From positions 1-5,887 of the forward strand of contig JAADGZ010000140.1 of the NCBI GenBank assembly GCA_013152045.1: a stretch of 5,887 nucleotides of DNA, given 5' to 3'. The notes beneath the pieces are model-generated. The model searched no databases and was not told the origin of the DNA. It saw only the letters and a program-made list of their open reading frames with translations. Made by a program: the position numbers and the translations under genes. Within the stretch, counting starts at the first letter, position 1; each line of letters opens with the position of its first letter. Below are positions 5,763 to 5,887 of this stretch, piece by piece. Origin of the DNA: Gammaproteobacteria bacterium. Lineage in GTDB: Bacteria > Pseudomonadota > Gammaproteobacteria > UBA6429 > Thiohalophilaceae.

Positions 5763-5887
5763 TTATTTTCCTAACCCCGCAATTGCTATCACTTTTTTCC
5801 GCAGGCATTCAATATATTCGTTTTCATTGGCTATACTCTGGTTACGTTGTGCTTGCCAGATCATTTCACTCAGACATTCCATAATTT
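5763..5887 (-). CDS. Unrecognised protein fragment running off the right edge
   Basis: A minus-strand frame is open from the window edge to a TAA at 5763-5765. From the ATG at 5882-5880 it would encode 39 residues (beginning MECLSEMIWQ, ending VIAIAGLGK), but the frame continues upstream out of view, so the ATG may be internal. The residue mix is charged and helix-like (QAQRNQSIANENEYIECLRKK), and a terminator-like hairpin follows the stop. I do not recognise a family. It could be the C-terminus of a real gene or a chance open frame; at this length the two cannot be told apart. Confidence 0.35.
   Translation of the reverse strand, partial: IMECLSEMIWQAQRNQSIANENEYIECLRKKVIAIAGLGK

Overview
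The window looks like a chromosomal piece of a polar-flagellated gammaproteobacterium of moderate GC content. Two things suggest this. First, a motY homologue sits directly upstream of argG, an arrangement I recall from Pseudomonas (PA3526-PA3525 in P. aeruginosa). Second, the upstream regions contain sequences resembling sigma-54 and sigma-28 flagellar promoters. I cannot name the genus or species.

Layout, left to right. Positions 1-761 (+) hold the C-terminal half of an FAD-dependent pyridine nucleotide-disulfide oxidoreductase of the dihydrolipoamide dehydrogenase / mercuric reductase family; its N-terminus lies outside the window. Positions 762-1128 are non-coding and contain a compact palindromic element (791-1064). 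Its arms of about 41-50 bp are built from a 9-bp GC-rich unit and are bounded by TTAA; the core is AT-rich and carries smaller hairpins. Positions 1129-1992 (+) encode MotY, the periplasmic T-ring protein of the flagellar motor. Positions 2101-3309 (+) encode argininosuccinate synthase (ArgG), with its own likely promoter in the 108-bp gap. Positions 3342-5546 (-) encode a 734-residue GAF-PAS-GGDEF-EAL protein that converges on argG. Its GGDEF half is degenerate and its EAL half looks intact, so it is most likely a c-di-GMP phosphodiesterase. Positions 5547-5762 are its upstream region, with a close match to a sigma-28 (FliA) promoter. Positions 5763-5887 (-) carry a short open frame running off the right edge.

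How the genes may work together. MotY is part of the motor. The GAF-PAS-EAL protein probably lowers c-di-GMP, which generally favours swimming, and it appears to be driven by the flagellar sigma factor. The window therefore joins motility hardware and a putative motility-linked c-di-GMP control enzyme on either side of the housekeeping gene argG. I see no CRISPR array, tRNA, rRNA, transposase or defence system. The most unusual items are the palindromic repeat element, the sigma-28-like promoter of the c-di-GMP gene, the sigma-54-like motif that almost touches the motY start codon, and a Cys/His-rich GAF sensor domain.
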